Below, one piece after another: positions 42,495-51,988 of a DNA stretch of 64,000 bases. The stretch's first letter is position 1; every line of letters begins with the position of its first letter. The translations under genes and the position numbers were made by a program. Below the pieces are notes generated by a model. That model searched no databases and was not told the origin of the DNA. It saw only the letters and a program-made list of their open reading frames with translations. This DNA comes from Vreelandella alkaliphila. GTDB lineage: Bacteria > Pseudomonadota > Gammaproteobacteria > Pseudomonadales > Halomonadaceae. The stretch is taken from positions 186,001 through 250,000 of the forward strand of contig NZ_JABASV010000005.1 in assembly GCF_016107625.1 (NCBI RefSeq). The letters are read 5' to 3'.

Positions 42495-44090
42495 ATGCAT
42501 GCCCTAACGCTGGCATCGTTTCTCTTTTTTACCGGCCTGGTGGCCTTTGTTACGTGGCGCATCACGCGCAGAGATGATCACCGAAGTACGAGTGGCTATT
42601 TCTTAGCCGGAAGGACACTAACCTTTCCACTAATAGCCGCCTCAATGCTGATGACCAATCTCTCAACTGAGCAGATGGTTGGGCTAAACGGTTCCGCGTT
42701 TACCGATGGTCTGAGTGTTATGGCCTGGGAAGTGATTGCGGTGATCGCTTTGGTAGCACTGGCGCTGTTTTTCCTACCGCGCTTTCTTAAAAGTGGAATT
42801 GCAACGCTCCCCCAGCTGTTGGCAATACGTTTTGATAACGGTACTCAGCTGATTGCCAATGTAATTTTCTTGATTGCTTACGCCGTTGTGCTGTTGCCTA
42901 TCATTCTCTATTCAGGGGCTATTGGTTTACAGGGCATGCTTGATCTTCAAGGGCTTACCGGTATTCAGTCGAGTACGGCGCTGCTATGGGGCACGGTATG
43001 GGTGGTCGGTTTAATTGGTGCGGTGTATGCGCTATTTGGCGGTCTGCGTACGGTGGCAGTATCGGATACATTGAATGGGGTGGGGCTGCTAATTGGCGGT
43101 TTCGTGATTGTTTACTTCGGCCTTCAGGCAGTGAGCAATGGCAGTGGCATCATGGAAGGCTGGAGCATTCTGAAAGAGAGCGATCCGAGTAAATTTAACT
43201 CGGTAGGCGGTCCTGACCAGCAGGTACCGTTCTCGACTATTTTTACCGGCGTCCTGTTGCTACACCTGTTTTACTGGACGACGAACCAGCAAATTATTCA
43301 GCGCACCTTTGCGGCAAAAAACCTCGCAGAAGGCCAAAAAGGCGTGTTGCTGACCGGCTTCTTTAAACTGTTAGGCCCGCTCTATCTGGTGCTGCCGGGG
43401 ATCATTGCTTACCACCTTTACGCCGACCAAGGCGTTCGCGCGGACGAAGCGTATGGCCACTTGGTGTTTAACGTGTTGCCGCCGTACCTAACAGGCTTCT
43501 TTGCTGCGGTAATGGTCGGGGCGATTCTCTCCTCGTTTAACTCGGCGCTAAACAGCACCACCACGATTTTCAGCCTGGGTATCTATAAAGGTGTGCTGAA
43601 AAAAGATGCCACTGAAGAAGAGGTCGTGAAATCAGGCAAGGTATTTGGCTGGATTATGGCCGTAACGACCATGATTATTGCGCCGCTGTTGGCAGGCCAG
43701 GATAGCCTGTTTGGCTACCTACAGAAGATGAATGCGATTTACTTTATCCCTATTTTGGCGGTTGTTCTGGTGGGGCTTCTGACGAAACGCGTGCCTCCCA
43801 TGGCGGCTAAAGTAGCGTTGGTAGGGGGCTGTTTGCTGATCGCCGCTGGCTACTTTGTTCCGCCGTTTAACAAGCTGCCGATGGTAATGCATGAGTTCCA
43901 CTTTGTCGCCGCTGTGTTCGTGCTGTTGGTTGCCGTGATGCTGATCATTGGTAAGTTGCGTCCCCGCGCCACCGCCTGGGTGCAAGAAGATTCGGGCGAT
44001 GTCGATCTCACGCCTTGGAAGGGCGCTGTGCCAACCGGTATTGTGCTTGTGGTATTAGTGGTGATTATGTACGCCTCATTTGCAGGCTGA
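42495..44090 (+). CDS. Sodium:solute symporter (SSS family, YidK-like)
   Basis: Inner-membrane Na+-coupled importer of 531 residues with about 14 membrane helices. The first motif block resembles E. coli YidK and SGLT-type members: [50 protein letters not shown], then [22 protein letters not shown] and [25 protein letters not shown]. The sugar or other solute cannot be told. It is a single transcription unit: the receptor gene diverges and the hairpin at 44118-44148 closes it. AAGGA before the ATG supports the start. Confidence 0.88.
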   Translation: MHALTLASFLFFTGLVAFVTWRITRRDDHRSTSGYFLAGRTLTFPLIAASMLMTNLSTEQMVGLNGSAFTDGLSVMAWEVIAVIALVALALFFLPRFLKSGIATLPQLLAIRFDNGTQLIANVIFLIAYAVVLLPIILYSGAIGLQGMLDLQGLTGIQSSTALLWGTVWVVGLIGAVYALFGGLRTVAVSDTLNGVGLLIGGFVIVYFGLQAVSNGSGIMEGWSILKESDPSKFNSVGGPDQQVPFSTIFTGVLLLHLFYWTTNQQIIQRTFAAKNLAEGQKGVLLTGFFKLLGPLYLVLPGIIAYHLYADQGVRADEAYGHLVFNVLPPYLTGFFAAVMVGAILSSFNSALNSTTTIFSLGIYKGVLKKDATEEEVVKSGKVFGWIMAVTTMIIAPLLAGQDSLFGYLQKMNAIYFIPILAVVLVGLLTKRVPPMAAKVALVGGCLLIAAGYFVPPFNKLPMVMHEFHFVAAVFVLLVAVMLIIGKLRPRATAWVQEDSGDVDLTPWKGAVPTGIVLVVLVVIMYASFAG

Positions 44091-44117
44091 CCACCGCTAA
44101 CACAACGCAGATATTGC

Positions 44118-44148
44118 CACTGACGCCCCGCTAAGCGGGGCGTCAGTG
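44118..44148. terminator. Bidirectional terminator
   Basis: CACTGACGCCCCGC (44118-44131) and GCGGGGCGTCAGTG (44135-44148) are perfect 14-bp arms with a TAA loop, between the convergent symporter and HAD genes. Confidence 0.88.
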
Positions 44149-44161
44149 TATTGCCGTTTCC

Positions 44162-44608
44162 TTAAAAATCTCCCGGTGCGCACTGCAGGCAAGTAAGTCC
44201 GAGTGCGCGCCACTGGGCGACTACCGCGTCACGGTCATCCAGCACCAGCCAAGGCGCAAAGCCGTCGCTACGCATTTGATTGAGTAGCGAGGCTTTCACC
44301 TCTTCATCATCTACATGGTCATCGCCTTGCGGGCGCAGGTACATAGCATCAAAGGGAATGGTGTGGCGCTCTAACCAGCGCTGGGTGTGCTCACGGTGGC
44401 TGTCAGGTCGGCCGCTGCAGATAACGATCTGTTGGCCTTGGGCCTTCAGGATCTTAACCAGCTTGGCTACCGCGTCGATCACCGGCGCTTCAGCCATATG
44501 GGCAAAAAAAGGATCCCACTGCTTGGCGGGGCCAAGAACCCACTCGTGTACATCGGTGGGGTGGAATTCGGCAAGCGTGCCGTCAACATCAACAATCACT
44601 GCGGACAT
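44162..44608 (-). CDS. HAD-family phosphatase, polynucleotide-kinase 3'-phosphatase-like
   Basis: A 148-residue HAD hydrolase. The DxDGT motif is VDVDGTLAEF, motif II is IVICSGRPDSHREHTQRWL and the later acidic motif is WLVLDDRDAVVAQWRALG. The size and PNK-like pattern (SGRPDSHRE, TIPFDAMYLRPQGDDHVDDEEVKASLL) match the phosphatase domain of T4 Pnk and the stand-alone relatives. It is last in the operon with the MBL hydrolase and FbpABC-like importer, so its natural substrate may be a small organophosphate rather than nucleic acid. Confidence 0.8.
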   Translation of the reverse strand: MSAVIVDVDGTLAEFHPTDVHEWVLGPAKQWDPFFAHMAEAPVIDAVAKLVKILKAQGQQIVICSGRPDSHREHTQRWLERHTIPFDAMYLRPQGDDHVDDEEVKASLLNQMRSDGFAPWLVLDDRDAVVAQWRALGLTCLQCAPGDF

Positions 44609-44618
44609 TATTAATTTC

Positions 44619-45701
44619 CTAAACGGTTAAATGGGCGGTAGGGCGCGTGGCCGTATGCGGTTGAATCTCTAAGGTGCGATGGATGCGTAGCCGCTGTCCC
44701 AGGCGTTGGCGCCATTTGCTTAAGCAGTGTCCAGTGAGCGGGGTAAATAGCGGCACTACCTGAGTGGCCCTTAGCTGGTCGGCAAGCGCTACCAGATGAG
44801 ATGCACGCAGATGAACATTCCAGCGTTGCCAGCTTATCTCGCCTGCGGCAAGCTGAGTTTGGCGTTCAGGTGTTAAGTAACCAGTGTGCAGAAGCTGGTA
44901 ATTGGGCCATTGGTCGGGCGTATCATTGCGATCACTGACCAACTGCAGCGCTGGCTGCGAAGCATTCCGCCGTTCTAGCAGTGCGCTAATCGCACTGTCG
45001 AGACCTGGGCGGCGTAAGTCGCTTGGCAGTGCTAGCAGTGCGGCGAGGTTATCGCGAATAATCGGGTCAATGGCGAAAGGCCGCTGACGATGGTCTGCCT
45101 CTTCCGACAGCCACAGGGCCATTTCCAGGGCGCGCCCTGTTTCAGGCACCGGTAATACTAACGGCTGGTCAAGCTGCAGACGAATAGCCTGCACGCAGCT
45201 TTCCTGGGGTTGGTCGTAGTTGCCATAGGAAGCGTCCAGCAGCGCCGTGCGTGCAGGTGGCGGTGTATCGAAAGGAAACAAACGGGATTCAAAACAGGCA
45301 TCGCCACTGTAGAAAATACCGCCATCCACGTCCAAGTGCAGCCAAACGCCGCCCAGCGAGTGCCCAGCCTGTCCGGTGGTCACCTTGATACCTTCGACCA
45401 TAAGGCTTCCACGTGCTGGCAAAGGCTGCCAAGCGCGGTGTTTCGGCAATGCGTTAGCGACTAAGGGCGTGCAGTAGAGCGGGATGGTATCGGGCAGTTC
45501 AGCAACACCACCGATATGGTCAATATGGTCGTGGCTAATCAGAATAGCGTCTACGTCCAAGTCACCTGCCCAGGTGATAGGTTCCCCAGGGTGCAGCGCA
45601 CCCCCTGCATCCAGCAGCAGTCGTTTGCCGTTGGTTTCGACCAAGATAGCCGCAGGACCTTTATCACCCAACCCACTTAATAGATGAACATGGGCGCTCA
45701 T
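44619..45701 (-). CDS. MBL-fold metallohydrolase
   Basis: A 360-residue metallo-beta-lactamase-fold hydrolase. Metal-binding residues are visible in LISHDHIDHIGGVAELP, AGHSLGGVWLHLDVDGGIFYSGDACFES and a late acidic/His stretch. The N-terminal half has the fold; the C-terminal part (about 190-360) contains extra helices like those of the beta-CASP type (HLRASHLVALADQLRATQVVPLFTPLTGHCLSKWRQRLG). No RNA-binding motif is clear. It overlaps the ABC ATPase by 4 bp and is 10 bp before the HAD gene, which suggests breakdown of an imported phosphate ester. Confidence 0.82.
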   Translation of the reverse strand: MSAHVHLLSGLGDKGPAAILVETNGKRLLLDAGGALHPGEPITWAGDLDVDAILISHDHIDHIGGVAELPDTIPLYCTPLVANALPKHRAWQPLPARGSLMVEGIKVTTGQAGHSLGGVWLHLDVDGGIFYSGDACFESRLFPFDTPPPARTALLDASYGNYDQPQESCVQAIRLQLDQPLVLPVPETGRALEMALWLSEEADHRQRPFAIDPIIRDNLAALLALPSDLRRPGLDSAISALLERRNASQPALQLVSDRNDTPDQWPNYQLLHTGYLTPERQTQLAAGEISWQRWNVHLRASHLVALADQLRATQVVPLFTPLTGHCLSKWRQRLGQRLRIHRTLEIQPHTATRPTAHLTV

Positions 45702-46756
45702 TGGTCAGGCTCCAGGCACCAGCCTTCTAGTAGCCGCAAAGCGACTTGCTGATCCTCTTCAAGCGCGCAGTGATGGTAAGCCAGCAATGCTTCACCGCTG
45801 GGCAGGCGCAGGTGTAACTCATAGCGTTCACCACGAAAGGTTAGCCGCTCGACGCGCCCGGTAAGGTCATGTTCATTGGGAGCTTGGGCGTCTACGCGAA
45901 TATGCTCGGGGCGAACCAGGACGGGTTGACGTGCAGCTTGGGCGCGGGAGTTGTGTGCCGCAGCCAGCCCCTGCATCAGGGCACTTTCCGTTAGCCGCTG
46001 CCCTGGCGCGCCGTTGGCAATGGCCAACTGGCTACCTTGACCGATAAAGCTGGCCACCCATTCGCTGCGCGGTTGGCGATAAAGCGCTTCGGGCGTTGCC
46101 CACTGTACTAGCTCACCGTCGCGCATTACGGCAATGCGGTCGGCCATCGCCATGGCTTCGCTTTGATCGTGAGTGACGTACACCATCGTCGCGCGGGTAC
46201 GGCGGTGGAAATCCACAAAGCTGTGTTCCATGGAGGCACGCAGATTACGGTCTAGATTGGCCAGCGGCTCATCCAGCAGTACAACCGCAGGGTCGGTCAC
46301 TAGACAGCGGGCTAGCGCGACCCGCTGGCGCTGACCACCGCTTAGCTCCTGTGGCGAACGCTGTGCATAGGGTTCCAAGGCTACCTGAGCCAGTGCATGA
46401 GCAACTCGGCGTTGATATTCACTGCCCTGAATGCGGCGCAGTTTGAGTGGGTAACCGACGTTGTCGGCCACGTTCATATGCGGCCAGAGCGCGTATGACT
46501 GAAACACCATCGCCATGTTGCGCTGCTCTGGTGGTAAATGGTGATGGCGGCTGGCGAGCAGCGTATCGTTCAGGCGTATTTCGCCGCCAGTGACGTTTTC
46601 GAACCCCGCCAGCATACGTAGCATGGTGGTTTTACCGCAGCCGCTGGGGCCCAGCAGTGCCACAAACTCCCCTGGCGCAATCTCTAGCGAGAGGTCATTG
46701 ACCGCGCGATGGTCGCCAAACTGTTTGGTGACCTGTTGAATTGCTAGCCCTGCCAT
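45698..46756 (-). CDS. ABC importer ATPase (FbpC/PotA-like)
   Basis: ATP-binding subunit of 352 residues. Walker A is GPSGCGKTTML, Q-loop VFQSYALWPHMNV, ABC signature LSGGQRQRVALARCLV, Walker B VVLLDEPLANLD and the His-loop VTHDQSEAMAMAD. A C-terminal TOBE-like domain (PVLVRPEHIRVDAQ, GRVERLTFRGERYELHLRLPSGEALLAYH) is typical of the FbpC/PotA group. It overlaps the permease gene by 13 bp and the MBL gene by 4 bp. Confidence 0.9.
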   Translation of the reverse strand: MAGLAIQQVTKQFGDHRAVNDLSLEIAPGEFVALLGPSGCGKTTMLRMLAGFENVTGGEIRLNDTLLASRHHHLPPEQRNMAMVFQSYALWPHMNVADNVGYPLKLRRIQGSEYQRRVAHALAQVALEPYAQRSPQELSGGQRQRVALARCLVTDPAVVLLDEPLANLDRNLRASMEHSFVDFHRRTRATMVYVTHDQSEAMAMADRIAVMRDGELVQWATPEALYRQPRSEWVASFIGQGSQLAIANGAPGQRLTESALMQGLAAAHNSRAQAARQPVLVRPEHIRVDAQAPNEHDLTGRVERLTFRGERYELHLRLPSGEALLAYHHCALEEDQQVALRLLEGWCLEPDQ

Positions 46757-48444
46757 GGCACGACTCCTTTGGGTAAACGGGGGGCAAGCAGGCTGAGCGA
46801 CAGCATCAGCGTGGCGACCATTAGGACCACCAGTACCGATACCGCCGATGCCAGCACGCTTTCACCGCCCTCATCAAGGTTAAAAATCAATACGCCCAAC
46901 GTTTCGTTGCCAGCGCTCCAAAGCAGTGCCGATACCGTCAGCTCGTTCACCGCCAACAGGAAGACCAACAGCCCCCCGGCAAATAGCGATGGCGCAATCA
47001 GTGGCAGTACGATCGTGGTTAGTCGCCGCCACGGGCCTGCCCCCGCCAGTTGTGCGGCTTCTTCCAAGGAGGGATCAAGCTGGGCCAGGCTGGCGCTAAC
47101 GGGTTTGAGGCATACCACTAAGAAACGCGCCAGATAGGCCACAAAGATCAGTCCTAGCGTGCCGTAGAGCGCTACGTTGATCAGCGGCAGAGGGCGTACG
47201 AACAGCAAAATGCAGGCGATCGCCAGCACCACACCAGGTAGTGCATAGGGCAGTTCAATAGCGCTGAGCGTCAGCTGCTGGAGACGAGGTGGCAGCCGCT
47301 GCAGGCGATACGCTAGCGGCAGGCTGCACAGCATAAGCACCAGCGCGGCACCGCCTGCTAACCATAGGCTGTTGCGTACAGCGCGCCAGGTGGCGCCTTG
47401 GCGGCCAATCACTTCGTGATAGGCGTTTAATGTCACGCTATCGAAGCTAAGGGGAACGCCCATGGCGGGCACCAATGAGCTGACCACCAGCGCTGCGAGT
47501 GGCGCGACGAGAATCACCAATAAAACGCCGACGAGTGCGGTCGTCACCGCTGGCCGAAAGCGGCCCAGGGTAAAGTCATGAGAGCGACCGCTATGGCCGC
47601 CTAAGCCAAAGCGGCTGCGATTCATCCAGTACTGCTGTAAGGCAACGCCTGCCAGTGCCAGCACACCAATCAATAACGATAGCGCTGCCATTTCCGCCAA
47701 CACGCCAGTACCAAAGCTAGCCATACGCTGGTAGATCAGCGTTGGTAAAACGTAGTAGCCCGCTGGAATCCCCAGCATGGCAGGAATGCCGAAGTTGCCC
47801 AGGCTAGAAATAAACGCCATCGCCGCCCCGGCGATTAAACCGTGTCGAGTGACTGGCAAAATAATCTGCCCCCAGACTTGGGTCTGGCGCGCGCCGCTGA
47901 TACGGGCTGCTTCGATAAGCTCGCGGGGGAGTGAGATCAGTGAGGTGCGCAGCGCTAAAAAGACCAGCGGTGCGCTTTGAATTCCCAGCAACAGCGCAAT
48001 GCCTTCCGCTGAGTAGAGCGGCTGGGGGCTGCCCAGCGGCGGCGCCATACCAATGCTTTTCAGCAACGGGCTGGCGGGGCCGAACAGCTGGAGCCAGCTC
48101 AGCGCCGTCACCTGGGGGGGAATCATCATCGGCAGCATAAAGCAGAACACAAGCCACGCTTTGCCACGGATGTCGGTCAGCGTAATCACGAAGGCGAATA
48201 GGCTACCGAGCACCAGCGCAATCAACATGCCAAGGCCCGAGGTATACACACTGTGCCACAGCGCTCGCCAGGTACTCGCTGCGTTAAGCACCTTCCATAG
48301 CGGTGATTCGCTGCCCTGGCCAAGGTCACTAAGTGCCTCAGCCAGTAGCCGCAGGCTAGGCGCTAGGCTTAATAGCACCACCGTGAGTGTGATTAGGCTG
48401 AGCAGCCAGCGATGCTGGCTGCCAACGTTAAGCGACGGTGTCAT
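46744..48444 (-). CDS. ABC importer permease, fused two-domain (FbpB-like)
   Basis: A 566-residue inner-membrane permease with two fused transmembrane domains, as in FbpB-type importers. The EAA loops that contact the ATPase are seen as LIEAARISGARQTQVWGQIILPVTRHGL and LEEAAQLAGAGPWRRLTTIVLPLIAPSLF. About 12 helices are present. It is between the binding protein (2-bp gap) and the ATPase. Confidence 0.9.
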   Translation of the reverse strand: MTPSLNVGSQHRWLLSLITLTVVLLSLAPSLRLLAEALSDLGQGSESPLWKVLNAASTWRALWHSVYTSGLGMLIALVLGSLFAFVITLTDIRGKAWLVFCFMLPMMIPPQVTALSWLQLFGPASPLLKSIGMAPPLGSPQPLYSAEGIALLLGIQSAPLVFLALRTSLISLPRELIEAARISGARQTQVWGQIILPVTRHGLIAGAAMAFISSLGNFGIPAMLGIPAGYYVLPTLIYQRMASFGTGVLAEMAALSLLIGVLALAGVALQQYWMNRSRFGLGGHSGRSHDFTLGRFRPAVTTALVGVLLVILVAPLAALVVSSLVPAMGVPLSFDSVTLNAYHEVIGRQGATWRAVRNSLWLAGGAALVLMLCSLPLAYRLQRLPPRLQQLTLSAIELPYALPGVVLAIACILLFVRPLPLINVALYGTLGLIFVAYLARFLVVCLKPVSASLAQLDPSLEEAAQLAGAGPWRRLTTIVLPLIAPSLFAGGLLVFLLAVNELTVSALLWSAGNETLGVLIFNLDEGGESVLASAVSVLVVLMVATLMLSLSLLAPRLPKGVVPWQG

Positions 48445-48446
48445 GG

Positions 48447-49427
48447 TTAGCCGCCAAACAGGTCGCTAAAGCGCTGTTTCAACGTCTCTTCCTGCTCCAG
48501 TGCTTGCTCAATATTGATTGGCATTAGCTGGATAGCATCACGAGCGGGAAAGCCTTCAGGCGGTGCAACAGCAGGGTGGGCAGGCAGGTAGCCTTGCTGG
48601 CTGACGAGTTCCTGGCCTTGTTGAGAAAGCACGAAATCGACAAATTTCTGCGCGGCGTCCGGGTTGTTGGCACCCTGCATAATTGCGACAGGCTCGGTGA
48701 CCGCACTAACGCCCTCTGCGGGGAAGACAAACTCAACCGGCGAGCCCTTGGCGGCCTCGCGAATCGGCAGAAAATCCACCACGATGCCGTAGGGCTTCGT
48801 GCCCGACGCAACGGCATTGAACACGCCGCCATTCCCGCCCTGAGCTTCTGCACGATTAGCTTGCAGCGCCTCGTAGTAGCTCATTCCAAGGTCGGGGTGG
48901 TCGCTCAGCGCAGCCATATGAATCAGCGCTGCGCCGGAATAGAGCGGGCTGGGCATTGTGACCAGGCCTTCATAGTCAGGCCCCGTCAGATCTTGCCAAC
49001 GCTGCGGCTGATGCTCGGCAGCGGTGTTATACACAATCCCTGTGGTGATCAGTTTAGTGCCGTAGAAGTAGCCTTCCGGATCGTATAGCGCCTCATCATA
49101 AGCCTCCCGCTCTGGGCTGAGGTAAGCCTGCAAATGGCCCTCTTGCTTGAGTGAGGTCATGGTCATGCTGTCAGCAATTAATAGTACGTCTGGGTTGCTG
49201 ACACCCGCGGAAAGCTCTGAGCGTAGGCGAGTCATCAGGCGAGTGGTGCCATCGCGTACCCACTCCACCTCAATATCAGGATAGGCGGCCTGAAAGGCAT
49301 CCACGGTTTGTTGGGCATCGCTATTCGGTTGGCTGGTATAGAGCACCAATTTTTCATCAGCCAGCAGTGATGACGATAGAGCAAAGCTTGCAAGCGTAAC
49401 GGCAGTGCACAGTGAGCGCTTCAACAT
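48447..49427 (-). CDS. Periplasmic binding protein, FbpA/AfuA-like
   Basis: A 326-residue binding protein with a signal peptide (about 1-23). Family pattern: LVLYTSQPNSDAQQTVDAFQAAYPDIEVEWVRDGTTRLMTRLRSE, PDVLLIADSMTMTSLKQEG, GTKLITTGIVYNTAAEHQPQRWQDLTGPDYEGLVTMPSP, and TKPYGIVVDFLPIREAAKG. The pair of tyrosines that bind ferric iron in FbpA is not seen in the corresponding region (VVDFLP). Its closest known functional relatives may be AfuA hexose-phosphate or organophosphate binding proteins. The MBL and HAD hydrolases and a DeoR-type regulator next to it fit a phosphate ester substrate; this is inference. Confidence 0.85.
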   Translation of the reverse strand: MLKRSLCTAVTLASFALSSSLLADEKLVLYTSQPNSDAQQTVDAFQAAYPDIEVEWVRDGTTRLMTRLRSELSAGVSNPDVLLIADSMTMTSLKQEGHLQAYLSPEREAYDEALYDPEGYFYGTKLITTGIVYNTAAEHQPQRWQDLTGPDYEGLVTMPSPLYSGAALIHMAALSDHPDLGMSYYEALQANRAEAQGGNGGVFNAVASGTKPYGIVVDFLPIREAAKGSPVEFVFPAEGVSAVTEPVAIMQGANNPDAAQKFVDFVLSQQGQELVSQQGYLPAHPAVAPPEGFPARDAIQLMPINIEQALEQEETLKQRFSDLFGG

Positions 49428-49492
49428 CGTAAAACCTCCAGTAGGTGAACACTGATCACACTACTGTCATCGCCTTACAACATCGTGACACT

Positions 49493-49547
49493 ACGCTTTC
49501 GTTTGATGGCGGTAGGCTTTCGCCTGTCAAAAAAAGGCTTTCGTTAC
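49493..49547. promoter_or_regulatory. Three CTTTCG sites at exact 21-bp spacing
   Basis: CTTTCG occurs at 49496-49501, 49517-49522 and 49538-49543, each 21 bp apart, with a wider shared form A(C/G)GCTTTCG. They lie in the 136-bp gap between the binding-protein gene and the DeoR-type regulator. Sites like TTTCG direct repeats are known for several DeoR-family regulators. Twenty-one bp is two turns of DNA, so the sites face one side. Confidence 0.6.
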
Positions 49548-49563
49548 TAAGGTGGTCGCCAAC

Positions 49564-50328
49564 GTGAAGAAAATAATGGGCTTAAACGAGCGCCGCCGTG
49601 CCGTATTGGCACAGGTGCGCCAGCAAGGTCGCCAGCCCCTGGAATCGCTAGCTAACCAGTTTGATGTGTCGATACAAACATTGCGCGGGGATGTTCGTGT
49701 CTTGGCTGAGCAAGGGTTGGTATTGCGTCGCCACGGGGAAGTCTTGCCATTTCCCGATCAGGAGAATATTGGCTACGATCAGCGCCAAATTGTTAATCAA
49801 GCGGGTAAGCGTCAGATTGCCCGCCAGGCCGCTTCGCTGGTTCAGCATCACCAATCGCTATTTTTAGGTACCGGTACCACGGTAGAGCAACTGGCTGACG
49901 CCTTACGCGATAAGCAAGGTCTGCAGGTTATGACCAATAACCTGCACGCACTGATCAAATTGTGCACTATGGAGTGCGAACTGGTGGTAGCAGGTGGGCG
50001 GGTACGGCGCCGTGATCAAGATGTGATTGGCGGCGATGCCTGGCGCTTCTTTCAACGCTACCGAGTAGATGTCGGCATTGTCTCCGTGGGCGGCATGGAC
50101 AGTGATGGCCATTTATATGACTACAATGATGACGAAGTTATGGCCCGCGAAGCGCTGCTATCCCATGCCGCATATCGCATTCTGGTACTGGATAAAACTA
50201 AATTCGACCTACCGCTGCGCTGTGCCGCTGGTCAGCTTGCTGATTACCATGCGGTGATTACCGATAGTCCACTACCCGATAGACTGCGCAGCCCTTTGGC
50301 CGCCAAGGGGGTGAGGTTTTTGTGTTAA
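49564..50328 (+). CDS. DeoR/GlpR-family regulator
   Basis: A 254-residue DeoR-type regulator. HTH: RRRAVLAQVRQQGRQPLESLANQFDVSIQTLRGDVRVLAEQG, with the usual TIRRD changed to TLRGD. The C-terminal sugar-phosphate-sensing domain contains LFLGTGTTVEQLADAL, MTNNLHALIKL, GGRVRRRDQDVIGGDA and ILVLDKTKFDLPL. GTG at 49564 follows AAGGTGG; ATG at 49576 is also possible. It diverges from the FbpABC-like operon and the phased CTTTCG sites, which are its likely targets. Effectors in this family are usually phosphorylated sugars. Confidence 0.87.
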   Translation: MKKIMGLNERRRAVLAQVRQQGRQPLESLANQFDVSIQTLRGDVRVLAEQGLVLRRHGEVLPFPDQENIGYDQRQIVNQAGKRQIARQAASLVQHHQSLFLGTGTTVEQLADALRDKQGLQVMTNNLHALIKLCTMECELVVAGGRVRRRDQDVIGGDAWRFFQRYRVDVGIVSVGGMDSDGHLYDYNDDEVMAREALLSHAAYRILVLDKTKFDLPLRCAAGQLADYHAVITDSPLPDRLRSPLAAKGVRFLC

Positions 50329-50464
50329 ATCCCTTTCAAGACATGTTCATTGTTATTGGCTCGTGGTTTAAAGCTCATTACTGAGGTTGATGTCTTTTAA
50401 ATGAGGGCATTTGACAACCCTGCTGGGGTATGACAAACAAGCATCATTTTTCGCGAGGAATCAA

Positions 50465-51730
50465 ATGGTGGCGTACGAGCAGCCCTATCAGGCATTGGAT
50501 GTCGGCACCCTGGCGCAGCGGCTAGGTGATGTAGAAGAAGTCGCAAGCCGAGTGGGCGACAACCCCGGGCAGTGGCAGATTCGCGAAGTAGGGGATGGCA
50601 ATCTCAACCTAGTTTTCATTGTATCGGGGAGTGCGGGAAGCGTGGTGGTAAAGCAAGCGCTACCCTATGTGCGTATGGTCGGTGAGAGCTGGCCGTTGCC
50701 ACTTTATCGCGCCCACTTTGAGTATTACGCCCTGGTACGCCAAGCCCAGCGTGCGCCAGGCATCGCCCCTGAAGTGTTCTATTTTGACAAGCCTCAAGCG
50801 CTGATCGTCATGGAGTACCTTTACCCGCACACGATTCTGCGTCGCAAGCTGATCAACGGTGAGCGGGTTACACAGCTTGGCGAAACCATTGGTGAATTCT
50901 GTGCGCGAATGGCGTTTCGTGGCTCGGAGCTATCGTTAAACAGCCCTGAGAAGAAAGCCGACGTGGGGCTGTTTTCAGGCAACGTGGCGATTCCTGCTAT
51001 TACCGAATCCCTGGTGTTTACCGACCCCTATTATGGCGCCGAAATGAACCGTCATACGCCGGAGCTTTCGCCGGTAGTGGATGAGCTGCGCCGTAATACG
51101 CGCTTAAAAGCTAAGGTGCAGCGGTTGTTGATGAAGTTCACCGCGAATACCGAAACCATGCTGCATGGTGATTTGCACTCCGGGTCAATTATGGCCACCG
51201 CGTCAGATGTGCGTGTGATTGATCCCGAATTTTCTCAGTATGGCCCAATGGCCTTTGATCTAGGCATGGTCGTTGCCAACTTCCTGATGGCCTACTTCAG
51301 TCAGCCTGCCCACCGCCAAGCCGATGAACTTGATGCCTACCAAGCGTGGATTCTTGACGTGATCGAAGCGTGCTTTACCCACTTTGACGCTGAGTTTCGC
51401 CACCTATGGCAAACCGAACGCACCGGCATTCTGTTCCCCAGGGCGCTGTTTGAAGCGCAGGGAAACAGCGCCGATGACGCCTGCGATGCACTGCTTGAAG
51501 AGATCCGCCTGGATGCACTGGCTTATTGCGGCATTGAGATGCACCGTCGCGTTTTATCGTTGGCCCATAACGCTGACTTTGAAGAGATCGAAGACACCGC
51601 GCTCCGCGCTAAGCTTGAAGCACGCAATGTGCTGATGGGCCAAGCGCTGATTATGGAGCCGGAGGCCTATCGTGAGCTTACCGCACTGGCGGATTTAGCC
51701 AGGGCGTATAACCAGCAAGAGGTGTTATAA
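50465..51730 (+). CDS. mtnK: S-methyl-5-thioribose kinase
   Basis: Phosphorylates methylthioribose, the first step from methylthioadenosine back to methionine after nucleosidase. The 421-residue kinase has IREVGDGNLNLVFIVSGSAGSVVVKQALPYVRMVGESWPL near the N-terminus, the catalytic loop MLHGDLHSGSIM and the metal-binding VIDPEFSQYGPMAFDLGMVVANF. ATG at 50465 follows GAGGAA. The rest of the pathway is just downstream, on both strands. An Mtn-type nucleosidase is not in the window. Confidence 0.94.
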   Translation: MVAYEQPYQALDVGTLAQRLGDVEEVASRVGDNPGQWQIREVGDGNLNLVFIVSGSAGSVVVKQALPYVRMVGESWPLPLYRAHFEYYALVRQAQRAPGIAPEVFYFDKPQALIVMEYLYPHTILRRKLINGERVTQLGETIGEFCARMAFRGSELSLNSPEKKADVGLFSGNVAIPAITESLVFTDPYYGAEMNRHTPELSPVVDELRRNTRLKAKVQRLLMKFTANTETMLHGDLHSGSIMATASDVRVIDPEFSQYGPMAFDLGMVVANFLMAYFSQPAHRQADELDAYQAWILDVIEACFTHFDAEFRHLWQTERTGILFPRALFEAQGNSADDACDALLEEIRLDALAYCGIEMHRRVLSLAHNADFEEIEDTALRAKLEARNVLMGQALIMEPEAYRELTALADLARAYNQQEVL

Positions 51731-51824
51731 ACTCTTACCCCTCTCGATATAATGGACTTCTCGATAATGGCACTGTGGCTGATCCCGCCTCGGTGCCAAC
51801 CTCGGTAACGCTGGCGCGTTGCTT

Positions 51825-51939
51825 CGCGGGTGCGCTGACGCTTACGCCACGCTACATAATAAGCCCAACTCAACTATTGTTAAGCCCCGTAGCGCGGTGT
51901 AACGAATCTCGCGAGGGACGAGCGTATGAGGCACCCGCG
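51825..51939. repeat. Inverted pair of REP-like elements
   Basis: The complement of 51825-51855 reads GTAGCGTGGCGTAAGCGTCA then GCGCACCCGCG. The plus strand at 51889-51939 reads GTAGCGCGGTGTAACGAATC and ends GGCACCCGCG. Both share GTAGCG(Y)GG(Y)GTAA at one end and GCACCCGCG at the other and face each other across 33 bp, in the gap after mtnK. Confidence 0.5.
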
Positions 51940-51988
51940 GGCTGCACTATCTCCAACGCTTCACAACTTACGATTCACCATTCACAGC

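Noticed and set aside
47804-48157. 117-codon alternate frame in the FbpB-like permease
   Set aside because: Same strand, other frame, within clear permease helices; no ribosome site.
50410-50440. TTGACA and TATGAC before mtnK as a sigma-70 promoter
   Set aside because: Only 12 bp separate the two boxes, too few for sigma-70.
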